From contig CASWVG010000021.1 in the NCBI GenBank assembly GCA_949472775.1, positions 1-39,718 of the forward strand: a DNA stretch of 39,718 nt. Reading direction: 5' to 3'. This DNA is from an uncultured Lachnospiraceae bacterium. GTDB lineage: Bacteria; Bacillota; Clostridia; Lachnospirales; Lachnospiraceae. The first letter of the stretch is position 1, and each line of letters starts with the position of its first letter. The notes under the pieces were generated by a model. It was not told the origin of the DNA. It did no database searches and saw only the letters and a list, made by a program, of their open reading frames with translations. Below, in pieces: positions 31,801-39,718 of this stretch. Both the position numbers and the translations under genes were made by a program.

Positions 31801-32919
31801 TTAGATCGTCACCAGCTCATACTGGTCAGTCCCCAGCCCGATCTTCACCGCATGGGCAATACAGGACTTCCATTCCGTGTCTGGGTGGGTCATAAAGAAA
31901 TGGTCATGCCCTTCCTCGTTGCCGTGCTTGTGCAGATTTTCACCGAGCACGCTCTCCTCCACCGGAGCCATCTTATTGCACAGGTCAGCGCATGCCTGGT
32001 CTAACGCCACCGGGTCAAAGGACGCCAGCATACCCACGTTAGGAATGATCGGAATATCATTTTCCGAATGGCAGTCACAGTTTGGCGACACATCGCAGAT
32101 CAAGGATACATGGAAGCACGGTTTATCTTTGCAGACTGCCCACGCATACTCCGCCATCTTATAATTGAGCATGGCGATGGAGTCCTCAAAACTTGCGGAA
32201 ATCGCATCTTTCGGACAGACCGCAAGGCACCGTCCGCATCCCACACATTTGTCGTGGTCAATATGCGCCTTGCCATTCTCAATCACAGGCGCGCCGTGGG
32301 CACAGATCCTGTCGCAGGCGCCGCAGCCCACGCAGAGGGACTGATCCACCTCCGGCTTGCCGTCACAGTGCTGCTCCATCTTGCCAGCTCTGGAGCCGCA
32401 GCCCATACCGATGTTTTTCAGTGCGCCGCCGAACCCTGCCATCTCATGCCCCTTAAAATGTGTCAGGGAAATGAACACATCCGCATCCATGACCGCGTGT
32501 CCAATCTTCGCCTCCTTCACATACTCCCCATTGATGGGTACCAGCGTCTCGTCTGTTCCTTTCAGACCATCTCCAATAATAACATGGCATCCTGTCTGAT
32601 AAGGAGAAAAGCCGTTCACATAAGCTGTTTCCAGATGATCCAGCGCATTTTTCCTGCTGCCTACATAGAGGGTATTGCAGTCTGTCAGATAAGGCTTGCC
32701 ACCCAGCTCCTTCACATAGTCCGCCACCACCCTTGCGTAGTTCGGGCGCAGAAAGGCCAGATTTCCGTACTCTCCGAAATGAATCTTGATCGCTGTGTAC
32801 TTGTCCGCAAAGTCGATGTTCTCAAAACCTGCCGTCTTCATCAGCCGGTGAAGCTTCTGTAATAAGTTCTCATGCTCCGTTGCCTTAAAAGATGTAAAAT
32901 ATACCTTTGCCTGTTCCAT
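31801..32919 (-). CDS. DUF362 protein with two 4Fe-4S clusters
   Basis: A 372-residue protein. The N-terminal DUF362 region includes KIHFGEYGNLAFLRPNY and YLTDCNTLYVGSRKNA; ISLTHFKGHEMAGFGGALKNIGMG is also typical. Two ferredoxin motifs follow near residues 190-240, CVGCGACDRICAHG and CVGCGRCLAVCPKDA. It is an iron-sulfur protein likely to serve an uncharacterised redox or cofactor reaction in anaerobes. It is soluble, without signal peptide. GAGGAGG lies about 10 bases upstream of the ATG. Confidence 0.88.
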   Translation of the reverse strand: MEQAKVYFTSFKATEHENLLQKLHRLMKTAGFENIDFADKYTAIKIHFGEYGNLAFLRPNYARVVADYVKELGGKPYLTDCNTLYVGSRKNALDHLETAYVNGFSPYQTGCHVIIGDGLKGTDETLVPINGEYVKEAKIGHAVMDADVFISLTHFKGHEMAGFGGALKNIGMGCGSRAGKMEQHCDGKPEVDQSLCVGCGACDRICAHGAPVIENGKAHIDHDKCVGCGRCLAVCPKDAISASFEDSIAMLNYKMAEYAWAVCKDKPCFHVSLICDVSPNCDCHSENDIPIIPNVGMLASFDPVALDQACADLCNKMAPVEESVLGENLHKHGNEEGHDHFFMTHPDTEWKSCIAHAVKIGLGTDQYELVTI

Positions 32920-32969
32920 AGGTGTGATACCTCCTCTTTCTTAATAGTTTCCAGCCAATTCTTACCACA

Positions 32970-34241
32970 CTAGTCAAATTTTTTAAAGCGCTCAATCATA
33001 ATTGCGTACTGCTCTTTAATTTTGAGATACAGCCCTATTGTGTTCTCCTTTTCTTTCTCAAACTCCGCAATAATGCTGTCATAGTTCTTTTCAAGGATTG
33101 TCACCACGTTGCGGTTGATCTTTCCTTTGTCCGCATCGGAGTTCATAATATCGAGAATTTTCTCCTTGCTGAAAGCCTCCTTGTAACTGCGTTTGCCGTA
33201 AAGCGCACTCAAAATGTCCGCCACCGCAATGATCTGCTGGGGCAGAGACAGATCCGACGCTGAAAGCCCCTTATGATAGCCCGTACCGTCCAGCTTTTCG
33301 TGATGTCTGACCGCAATCTGCAAAACGTCATCATCCACTACACCCTCCAGAATCATCTCCGTGATCCGCACATGCGCCTTCATCACCTTCATTTCGTCGT
33401 CGCTCAGCCGCCCTGTGGATTCCAGAATATGTAAGGGAATTGCAATCTTGCCCAGATCGTGAAGCAGCGCGCCGTAATGGAGATCCCTGAGATCCTTTCC
33501 CGAGACGCGGGAAAGTCTGCCGAGCTGCTCCGCAAAGTTCACCGTCGCCAGCGTGTGGATCACCGTATGCTCGCTTCTGAAATCAATGGTGTAGACCAGC
33601 ATCTCCAGAAAGCCTTTCTTATACTGCTCGGAAAACGCCCTCTTTGCCAGAAGCACATCCAGCTCCTCACGGTACTTGCCACTCACGAGATTTTCCGTAA
33701 TCCCGTAGCATTTCTCCGCTTTCTGGAAAAGGTCCATCGCCGCGCTGGAAAATTTGATGTTGCGATACTTTGAAAAATAATCCGGCTCCAGCTTCTCATC
33801 CTTCAGATGCAGAACCGTATCCATCTTATCCGCAAGATTCAAAAGCTCCGTCACATGCAGATACCGGCTCTGTATCATGCCGTAACGGTTATAATCCAGA
33901 TGATGGTAAAGCAAAACCTCCGCCCTGTCCCCGATGGGCGACAGATATTTCAAAAAGAGAAACCCATAAATCGAATGCTGCCAGAGATTCTTTGTCTCAA
34001 AGTCCGCTACCTTTTTGACATTGTCCTCCTTATAAAGCCCAATGTCATGCAAAATACCGAGCATAGTGTAATCCACCAGCTCCTGTTCCGTGTAATTCTG
34101 CTCGGTGTAAGTATTCTCATACTCCATCATCTTATATAAGATATACCCCGTGATCTCCCCATGATTCATGATCTTATTGTTGATGATACCGAGAGTTTTT
34201 CGGATAATCTGATAGACATCCTTACTGCTGATAACACTCAT
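32970..34241 (-). CDS. Tandem HD / HD-GYP phosphohydrolase
   Basis: A 423-residue soluble protein with two HD regions. The first (about 30-150) has GILHDIGLYK and LLYHHLDYN. The second (about 210-380) is HD-GYP-like: HTVIHTLATV, ALLHDLGKIAIPLHIL, then HHEKLDGTGYHKGL. The GYP triad is GYH here, a slight departure. It may hydrolyse a cyclic dinucleotide, but no GGDEF protein is visible in the window to pair it with. It is a single gene, upstream of which lies the divergent UmuC operon. Confidence 0.82.
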   Translation of the reverse strand: MSVISSKDVYQIIRKTLGIINNKIMNHGEITGYILYKMMEYENTYTEQNYTEQELVDYTMLGILHDIGLYKEDNVKKVADFETKNLWQHSIYGFLFLKYLSPIGDRAEVLLYHHLDYNRYGMIQSRYLHVTELLNLADKMDTVLHLKDEKLEPDYFSKYRNIKFSSAAMDLFQKAEKCYGITENLVSGKYREELDVLLAKRAFSEQYKKGFLEMLVYTIDFRSEHTVIHTLATVNFAEQLGRLSRVSGKDLRDLHYGALLHDLGKIAIPLHILESTGRLSDDEMKVMKAHVRITEMILEGVVDDDVLQIAVRHHEKLDGTGYHKGLSASDLSLPQQIIAVADILSALYGKRSYKEAFSKEKILDIMNSDADKGKINRNVVTILEKNYDSIIAEFEKEKENTIGLYLKIKEQYAIMIERFKKFD

Positions 34242-34316
34242 TGTCTTCTACCCCTTCGCATGTATAAAGGTATTCTAACATTAATTTACATTTTTGTCCT
34301 CTTTTTTTTTAATCAT

Positions 34317-34345
34317 TTGCCAAACGTATGTTCTCGTAGTATACT
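34317..34345 (+). promoter_or_regulatory. Promoter with LexA-type SOS box
   Basis: TTGCCA (34317-34322), 17 bases, TATACT (34340-34345). CAAACGTATGTTCT (34321-34334) lies within the spacer and matches the Gram-positive LexA box CGAACRNRYGTTYC at 12 of 14 positions. LexA would block this promoter until DNA damage. Confidence 0.72.
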
Positions 34346-34435
34346 ATAAACATATCACACATACTATAGTAATCCCGCCGCCTTCCTCTGGAAATTTTCA
34401 AGAGAAACAGCGGGGTTCTGAGAAAGGAGTACGCC

Positions 34436-35695
34436 ATGAACCGCACCTATCTGTGCATCGATTTAAAATCCTTCTACGCCTCAGTGGAATGTGTTGCGCG
34501 GGGCTTAGACCCCATGACCACCAATCTGGTCGTGGCCGACCCCTCACGGACAGAGAAAACCATCTGTCTCGCCATCACACCCGCCATGAAAGCGCTGGGA
34601 ATCAAAAACCGATGCCGCATTTTCGAGATTCCGAAAGCCGCGGAATATATCGTGGCGCCGCCCCGTATGCAAAAGTATGTGGATGTCTCCGCGGATATTT
34701 ATGCCATCTATCTGAAATATATTTCCAGAGAGGATATTCACGTCTACTCCATCGACGAGGCATTCATGGACGTGACGGATTATCTTACACTCTACCGGCT
34801 CTCCGCCAGACAGCTTGGATATCAGATCATGCAGGATATCTTCGGACAGACCGGCATCCGCGCCTCCTGCGGAGTCGGCTCAAATATGTATCTTGCCAAG
34901 GTCGCTCTGGATATCACCGCCAAGCATGCCGACGATTTTATCGGCGAACTGGACGAGGAAAGCTACCGCAAAACACTCTGGGCACACAAACCTCTCACGG
35001 ACTTCTGGCGCATCGGCGCAGGTACCGCCAGACGGCTTGATACCTTCGGCATCCGCACCATGGGCGACGTTGCCGCCGCGGATGAAAACCTGCTATATAA
35101 ATTGTTCGGGGTGGACGCGGAACTTCTGATCGACCATGCATGGGGCAGAGAACCCGTCACCATTTCCGATATCAAAAACTACCGTCCCCGCACTAACTGT
35201 CTCACCAGCGGACAAGTGCTTGGCAGCGACTACCCTTTCGACAAAGGGCTGCTCATCGTAAAGGAAATGATGGACCTTTTGTGCCTTGATCTGGTGGAAA
35301 AGAATCTGGTCACCCGCTCTGTCACCCTGCATGTCGGCTACTCTAACCGCATGAATGCGCCGTCCGCCCACGGCACTGCCGACTTGCAAAGCGACACCAA
35401 CTCGGATCTCATTCTGATTCCCGCAGTGGAGGCCCTCTATGAAAGAATTGTGAATCCCGAGTGGGCAATCCACCGCGTCAACCTGACGTGCAACCATGTG
35501 ATGCCAGAGGAATATCATCAGTACAATTTCTTCGTGGACGCCGAGGAACTTGAGAAAAACCGAAGAGTGCAGCAGGCCGTTATCAGCATCAAGAATAAAT
35601 TCGGCAAGGACGCCATTCTGAAAGGTATGAATCTGCAGGAGGGCGCCACCACCAGAGAGCGGAATCACCAGATTGGAGGCCATAGGGCCGAATGA
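34436..35695 (+). CDS. Y-family DNA polymerase (UmuC/DinB-like)
   Basis: A 419-residue translesion polymerase. Catalytic acidic residues are Asp9 in YLCIDLKSFYASVE and Asp107/Glu108 in YSIDEAFMDVT. The little-finger region follows from about 240. The family copies damaged DNA with low fidelity. A short YolD-like gene follows immediately, the usual Firmicutes UmuC-YolD operon. GAAAGGAG precedes the ATG. SOS regulation is supported by the LexA-type box. Confidence 0.92.
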   Translation: MNRTYLCIDLKSFYASVECVARGLDPMTTNLVVADPSRTEKTICLAITPAMKALGIKNRCRIFEIPKAAEYIVAPPRMQKYVDVSADIYAIYLKYISREDIHVYSIDEAFMDVTDYLTLYRLSARQLGYQIMQDIFGQTGIRASCGVGSNMYLAKVALDITAKHADDFIGELDEESYRKTLWAHKPLTDFWRIGAGTARRLDTFGIRTMGDVAAADENLLYKLFGVDAELLIDHAWGREPVTISDIKNYRPRTNCLTSGQVLGSDYPFDKGLLIVKEMMDLLCLDLVEKNLVTRSVTLHVGYSNRMNAPSAHGTADLQSDTNSDLILIPAVEALYERIVNPEWAIHRVNLTCNHVMPEEYHQYNFFVDAEELEKNRRVQQAVISIKNKFGKDAILKGMNLQEGATTRERNHQIGGHRAE

Positions 35696-35738
35696 ATCAT
35701 CCAGACGGCTGATGATACCGCCGGAAATGGAAGGAAAA

Positions 35739-36080
35739 ATGACAAAAAAACCGAAAACCAAAATGTCCATAGAAGAGAGAGCCAAGCAGTTTATGCCCTT
35801 TGCGGCGCTGCGCGGGCTTCCAGACGCCCTCGCGGCGAAAGAAAAAATTCTTGTCCCGAAAATCGAATTGTCCCCGGAAATGGAGGAAGAACTGGACAGA
35901 CAGATGCATCTGCTGACCAAAGGGAACATGGCGACTGTCGTCTATTTCCAAAACGGGGAATACATCAAAATAACCGGTCTGGTCGCCCGTATCGACGAGA
36001 CCAGCCGGTTATTGCAGATCGTGAACACAAAGATCCGGTTTTCGGATATCTTACAGGTGGAGGTGGAAGAAGGGCGTTAA
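35739..36080 (+). CDS. YolD-like protein
   Basis: A 113-residue protein with the YolD core RAKQFMPFAALRGLPDALAAKE near the start and a beta-rich end (ATVVYFQNGEYIKITGLVARID). YolD-like proteins accompany Y-family polymerases and are thought to be UmuD-like accessories. The reading frame is open back to 35673, overlapping the polymerase gene, but GGAAGG four bases before ATG 35739 supports that start. Function is inferred from the pairing. Confidence 0.8.
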   Translation: MTKKPKTKMSIEERAKQFMPFAALRGLPDALAAKEKILVPKIELSPEMEEELDRQMHLLTKGNMATVVYFQNGEYIKITGLVARIDETSRLLQIVNTKIRFSDILQVEVEEGR

Positions 36081-36123
36081 AGTGCCGGATCATTTTTCCG
36101 CTAAGCAAAGAAGGATATTTTTC

Positions 36124-36627
36124 TTAATTGCCGATATATTTAAAATGTTTAAAGTAATCTACGGTTTCCTGATAATCTTCTTCGTCTGCAAAAATATCTG
36201 CCGCCTTTCCCACCTCCAAGGCAAAATCGACGTACTCATTTCCCGGGCTTAGGACGATATTGTCCAAAACACACGTTTTTTCGGGAAATTGCAAGTCCCC
36301 GGCAGCATCCGCAATAAGCATTCTTCCCGCACAGATACCGCCAACAATTTTCTTATCCTCTATACATTTGTTGATGACTTCAAATAGCAGCTCCCTATTG
36401 TGAATATTGCTGATTTCTCCGCCGCAAAGGATAAACGCATCCACACTTTCTTCTTTCATTTGGGAAAGGCTGACATCCTTTTGAATCCTGATTCCTTCAT
36501 TCGTGCATATGACCTGATGTTCCTCCTCCGCAACGATATAAACGCTGCCCTTAGTTTTCATAAAGTAGGCAACAAGCGTCACTTCAAAAAATGAAGTTTC
36601 GGGATATAAGAAAATATAGGTATTCAT
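36124..36627 (-). CDS. DJ-1/PfpI family protein
   Basis: A 167-residue DJ-1/PfpI superfamily protein. The nucleophile elbow reads GGICAGRMLIADAAG with the conserved Cys near residue 99; FILCGGEISNI provides the preceding loop. Family members include glyoxalase-type and stress proteins or regulators; activity is not determined. It converges on the YolD gene. A GGAGGAGTGA site precedes the ATG. Confidence 0.85.
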   Translation of the reverse strand: MNTYIFLYPETSFFEVTLVAYFMKTKGSVYIVAEEEHQVICTNEGIRIQKDVSLSQMKEESVDAFILCGGEISNIHNRELLFEVINKCIEDKKIVGGICAGRMLIADAAGDLQFPEKTCVLDNIVLSPGNEYVDFALEVGKAADIFADEEDYQETVDYFKHFKYIGN

Positions 36628-36776
36628 TCACTCCTCCTTATCATTCGGCCAGTGCATCGGCAGTTCTCTCTTACCCGGCTTTTCAAAAACTACAAACTCA
36701 AAACGTCCGTTATAGCACAAATCATTATGGTTCCCGTTGCCTTGAAAACATGCGCGATTGCAACCTCTTTATGTAT

Positions 36777-36833
36777 CGTGAAACTTCTTCGCAAAGCGAC
36801 CCTCGCTGCGAGTGATTAGAAGTTCATCTCACG
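36777..36833. repeat. Nested long hairpin at 3' end of M56 gene
   Basis: Nested stems fold into one structure: CGTGA/TCACG, AACTTCT/AGAAGTT, TCGC/GCGA and AGCGA/TCGCT, 21 pairs with small bulges and a CCC loop. It includes the TGA stop of the M56 gene and lacks a T run, so it is not a standard terminator. It looks like a repetitive palindromic element or mRNA 3'-end stabiliser. No second copy was found in this window. The rest of the 200-base gap (36628-36776) shows nothing. Confidence 0.6.
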
Positions 36834-39093
36834 TTAATAAATCCGCCCGGATAAAGCACATTTCAACCGCCGGGTCCGGCTTCTCTGTCAGCGATTTCTG
36901 GTCCAGAAGATACCACATCTCTCCGTCGGTCCCTTCCTTCTTTTCAAGAACCGTGACACGCTCGCCTTCTCCGATCATACCGACGACCTGAAACTCTTCT
37001 CCTGCGCCCGCCCTGATCCTGCACACCGGCATATTCACAACCATTTCACGGGGAAATACCCCCTTCTCCTGTTCATCTGCCGCTGTCACTCCGATGCCTG
37101 TTTCCGCCGCTTCTTCGTCCTCATACATATCCCCGAATAACTCCTTAACTTCCGCCTCCGTCATATATGCGACGCCAGTGATCTGTCCATCTGCCTCGCG
37201 TATGATCCTGATATCAACCGTGCCTGCCGGGTTTATGTCCAACGTATAAAAAGACTGGTTCGGCATATGGATATCCAGAAAAATGTGCACAAGCTGTTCG
37301 TTATAATAACAGTTTTTGCCGTTCCACGTAACACCGACGGAACGATATGCCTCCCTCCGTTCCTCCTCCATAGCTTTTTCCATCTCATCCTTATCCGCTT
37401 CACGGTTCAGTTTATCATAAAGCATCGACTGAAAATTCCACTTCTGATCTGACAGCGCCTGATCAAGCCACCCCTCCAGCGTCTCTTCGCTCATAATCTC
37501 ATCCGCCAATATGGAGAAAAAGGCGACTTCATCATCCTCATAGAACCTCTGTGCAAAGGTCTGTATCAGCGGACTGTCCGCATCAAGGCGCCACACACAG
37601 ACAGAAAAGAACTGATGGTTCCTGTCCGCATAAATCCTGTCAAGCCACATTTCCTGCGCTTTTTCGTCCAGTTCGCCAAATGCGATATAGAACAGGGGCA
37701 GACTGCGATCCTTGTAATACGTTTCGGCCTCCGACCAGGCCTCTCCGCTTACGTCTTCCGGATTTTCCTGCGCTTTGGTCCCCTGTTCCGCAGCTGCTTT
37801 TGTAACATCACCTGCCCTCTTCTGCAACGAAGATACGTCCCCTGCAGCGACTCCCGATACTCTATCTTTATCAGATTCCGCAGCGGCCGTCGGATACACC
37901 CCGATCAGCACCGCTCCCAGAACGATACCCACCGTCACTCCTGCCGTTAGCATCCCCATTGCTTTCGTCTTTCTCTTACAATTCATAATCGCACCCAGCC
38001 TTTCACTCAACAGCTCCTTGTTGGCGCTCATAGTAACGACGGCAAGCGGCTCCCTGTATCTGCCGCCCGCTGCCATAGCGTTAAGCAGTGTTTCCCCATA
38101 ATCCGCTGCATGAGCGTACCCTGCCTTCACAACCACCGCCTCATCACAGGCAAACTCACATGCCCTGTCAATTTCCCGGCTCATTATATGAACAAACGGG
38201 TTAAACCAATGCAGACATACCACAAACTGCACCAACCATTTATACAAAACATCCCGCCGTTTATAATGCGTCAGTTCATGCATGACAATATACGGGAAAT
38301 CCTTTTCCGGCACTTCCACGTCCGGCAGTATAATACAGGGATGCATATATCCCACAAGCATTGGCGAAGAGACAAGCGGATTCACGCAAAGCTCCACCGG
38401 CCTGCCGGTTCCAAGTCCGTCTGCCGTCGCCGCAAGCTGATCCAGAAGGGCAGGATCGCAGACTGGTTGTGCCCCGGCTTTCACGTATTTTATATAGCTC
38501 TGGTACATGCTGACTTTTCTTATCAGCATACCAAGCGCTACTGCCAGCCAGACTACCCAGAGATATTTTCCAACAAAGGCTGCTGCCTCCGACAAGATAA
38601 GCACGCCATTCAAGCGCACATCTCCATGATCCGCTTTTGTTGCTGCCCGCTGTAATCCGTCAGCAATCGTCTTCCCGTTCTCCGTGACAGACTCTTGTTC
38701 TTTTTCCCCGAAAGCTTCCAGCCCCTCCCGCGCAGTGCCCTGCCCATAGCTCTGTACTGTATCTTGCCCGGGACTCCACTCTATGCTCTCCTGCGCATTC
38801 CGCCCTGCGTTCTGCGCAGAATTTTTTGTGCCGTCCTGACCGCCCGGCCACGCCCCCTGCATACGCTGCGTCATATGCACTGCCATACGGTCTGCCCTCC
38901 AGTATACCTGCCCCATCAGACTTGTCTCCGGTCCGAAGGGAAGTAAAAGGCGCATCACAACAATCAGCCAGATATAATACTGCCATTGTCTGCCGAGTCT
39001 CCCTTTCAGAAGTCTGACACCGAAAAGCAGCACTGCAATCAGAACCGCCCCTGACAGAGACATGGACAAAACCGTCGTAAAAATCCGTGTCAC
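36829..39093 (-). CDS. BlaR1-like M56 family membrane metallopeptidase
   Basis: A 754-residue protein. The N-terminal block has four membrane helices (about 8-28, 40-55, 170-190, 380-400) and the cytosolic zinc peptidase site HELTH at 272-276, with downstream EFACDEAV as third-ligand region. Instead of a penicillin-binding sensor domain, the C-terminal half (400-754) is unique, ending in an SH3b-like segment (CRIRAGAGEEFQVVGMIGEG). It would sense a wall or extracellular signal and cleave the cognate BlaI-type repressor. Its start overlaps the regulator's stop by four bases. Low-complexity Gln/Glu/Gly residues occur at 80-135. Confidence 0.85.
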   Translation of the reverse strand: MTRIFTTVLSMSLSGAVLIAVLLFGVRLLKGRLGRQWQYYIWLIVVMRLLLPFGPETSLMGQVYWRADRMAVHMTQRMQGAWPGGQDGTKNSAQNAGRNAQESIEWSPGQDTVQSYGQGTAREGLEAFGEKEQESVTENGKTIADGLQRAATKADHGDVRLNGVLILSEAAAFVGKYLWVVWLAVALGMLIRKVSMYQSYIKYVKAGAQPVCDPALLDQLAATADGLGTGRPVELCVNPLVSSPMLVGYMHPCIILPDVEVPEKDFPYIVMHELTHYKRRDVLYKWLVQFVVCLHWFNPFVHIMSREIDRACEFACDEAVVVKAGYAHAADYGETLLNAMAAGGRYREPLAVVTMSANKELLSERLGAIMNCKRKTKAMGMLTAGVTVGIVLGAVLIGVYPTAAAESDKDRVSGVAAGDVSSLQKRAGDVTKAAAEQGTKAQENPEDVSGEAWSEAETYYKDRSLPLFYIAFGELDEKAQEMWLDRIYADRNHQFFSVCVWRLDADSPLIQTFAQRFYEDDEVAFFSILADEIMSEETLEGWLDQALSDQKWNFQSMLYDKLNREADKDEMEKAMEEERREAYRSVGVTWNGKNCYYNEQLVHIFLDIHMPNQSFYTLDINPAGTVDIRIIREADGQITGVAYMTEAEVKELFGDMYEDEEAAETGIGVTAADEQEKGVFPREMVVNMPVCRIRAGAGEEFQVVGMIGEGERVTVLEKKEGTDGEMWYLLDQKSLTEKPDPAVEMCFIRADLLT

Positions 39094-39470
39094 CCGCTCC
39101 TCCCTCCTTCCAGCAGTTTTTTCAACTCCTCATACTCTTCCTCCGTGAGCAGATCTCCTGTAATCAGATTGGTGACCAGTCCCTTGACACTTCCCTCATA
39201 AATTTTATCTATAAAGTGCTGGGTCTGCACCGTCTGATACGCTTTTCCCGAAATAAGGGGCACATATTCATTGTGCCGCCCGATTTTCGTCGCACCCAGA
39301 TACCCCTTGCCGACAAGCCGGGATAACAGGACAATCAGTGTATTTTTCTGGCAGGGCTTCCCCTGCGCCGCCAGTTCCTCCATGAGATAGGAAAACAAGG
39401 TCGTCTCTTCAAGGTTTTCCCAGATAATTTTCATAATTTCCAGTTCCGCGTCGGATAATTTCTGCAGCAT
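39090..39470 (-). CDS. BlaI/MecI/CopY family repressor
   Basis: A 126-residue winged-helix repressor. Features include LSDAELEIMKIIWENLEETT, TLIVLLSRLVGKGYLGATKIGRHNEYVPLIS and the acidic dimerisation end LTEEEYEELKKLLEGG. It represses its own operon with the M56 sensor until cleaved. It is first in the operon, overlapping the M56 gene by four bases. AAGGAG lies just upstream of the ATG. Its operator is probably the inverted repeat at 39515-39531. Confidence 0.92.
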   Translation of the reverse strand: MLQKLSDAELEIMKIIWENLEETTLFSYLMEELAAQGKPCQKNTLIVLLSRLVGKGYLGATKIGRHNEYVPLISGKAYQTVQTQHFIDKIYEGSVKGLVTNLITGDLLTEEEYEELKKLLEGGRSG

Positions 39471-39512
39471 CTCCTTCTACTCCTTTTATGTATAACACTC
39501 TGTCATGCTTTA

Positions 39513-39541
39513 AATATAACACAACGTTATACTATCGTCAA
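39513..39541 (-). promoter_or_regulatory. Promoter and operator of the BlaI-M56 operon
   Basis: Read on the minus strand: TTGACG (39541-39536), 17 bases, TATATT (39518-39513). The inverted repeat TATAAC-ACAAC-GTTATA (39515-39531) overlaps the spacer and -10, and a second TATAAC half-site lies at 39491. This placement fits autorepression by the BlaI-like protein. Confidence 0.7.
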
Positions 39542-39718
39542 TATATTTTCCTTTAAAAAAGGGGAATCTATGAGTCAACAGAATAACCACAAATAGATGC
39601 AGAGATATGAAATGCCAAACAGACAGAAATAATGTTTTAAGATCAACAGCAATACCAAATTAAGATTAGGGTGTCAAAAGGTCACTGACCTTTGATATAT
39701 TTGTACCTTGAAAACTTA
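39542..39718. other. Right-end intergenic region
   Basis: No gene seen. A near-palindrome, TCAAAAGGTCA-C-TGACCTTTGA (39676-39697), is followed by TGTACCTTGAAAACT, which resembles the boxA-like stretch found in clostridial rRNA leaders and spacers and in some mobile elements. What lies beyond the window is unknown. Confidence 0.4.

Noticed and set aside
1..39718. tRNA, rRNA, transposase or prophage genes
   Set aside because: None seen on either strand in intergenic regions; this was checked by eye only and is not a formal search.

Overview
The window looks like chromosomal DNA from a low-to-moderate GC Gram-positive anaerobe of the Clostridia, most likely Lachnospiraceae. Pointers are the strong GGAGG ribosome binding sites, consensus TTGACA/TATAAT promoters, LytTR regulators (one paired with a DUF3021 protein), a UmuC-YolD pair, a rubredoxin-glutamate synthase fusion, BlaI/M56 regulation and a CptN-like type III toxin. 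Genus and species cannot be fixed from what is visible. No rRNA, tRNA, CRISPR array, insertion sequence or prophage was recognised.

Layout. 1-3000: flavodoxin, GNAT acetyltransferase, RsmC-like methyltransferase and a DNA-binding-domain/aminoglycoside-phosphotransferase-like fusion. 3100-8400: AI-2E family membrane protein, a GHKL histidine kinase and LytTR response regulator pair, and a divergent membrane HD-GYP protein whose promoter carries phased direct repeats suited to LytTR binding. 8400-10930: a minus-strand accessory cluster (DUF1266 protein, Imm44-like immunity protein, two overlapping unknown ORFs). 10970-17520: FRG-domain protein, a four-gene sugar ABC importer with an unusual C-terminally anchored binding protein, then an OB-fold-like lipoprotein with its own promoter and long leader. 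17580-23040: class II aldolase, LytTR plus DUF3021 pair, Xaa-Pro aminopeptidase, a deleted MATE transporter, a cupin and a P-loop kinase. 23080-26770: an Lsa-type ABC-F resistance gene behind an attenuator-like leader, a C39-like peptidase and an acidic coiled-coil protein. 26770-29250: XRE regulator, a type III toxin-antitoxin locus, and an ECF sigma factor with a C-terminal extension. 29260-36080: DUF2461 protein, rubredoxin-glutamate synthase protein, DUF362 ferredoxin, tandem-HD protein and an SOS-type UmuC/YolD operon. 36100-39718: DJ-1/PfpI protein and a BlaI-M56 regulatory pair.

The strongest discoveries are regulatory or RNA-based. (1) A type III toxin-antitoxin locus: consensus promoter, two 46-nt repeats each able to fold as an H-type pseudoknot with a compensatory change, intrinsic terminator, then a CptN/ToxN-like toxin. 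(2) Two copies of a roughly 140-nt structured leader, one before the Imm44-like gene and one before the OB-fold lipoprotein, sharing a 23-nt identical core and four hairpins whose stems are kept by different bases. (3) A three-codon upstream ORF (MKK-stop) lying inside the 5' arm of a predicted terminator ahead of the ABC-F gene. PerR-like, LexA-like, BlaI-like, LytTR-like and ECF-type control sites are also visible. All functional statements are read from sequence by eye; no searches were run.
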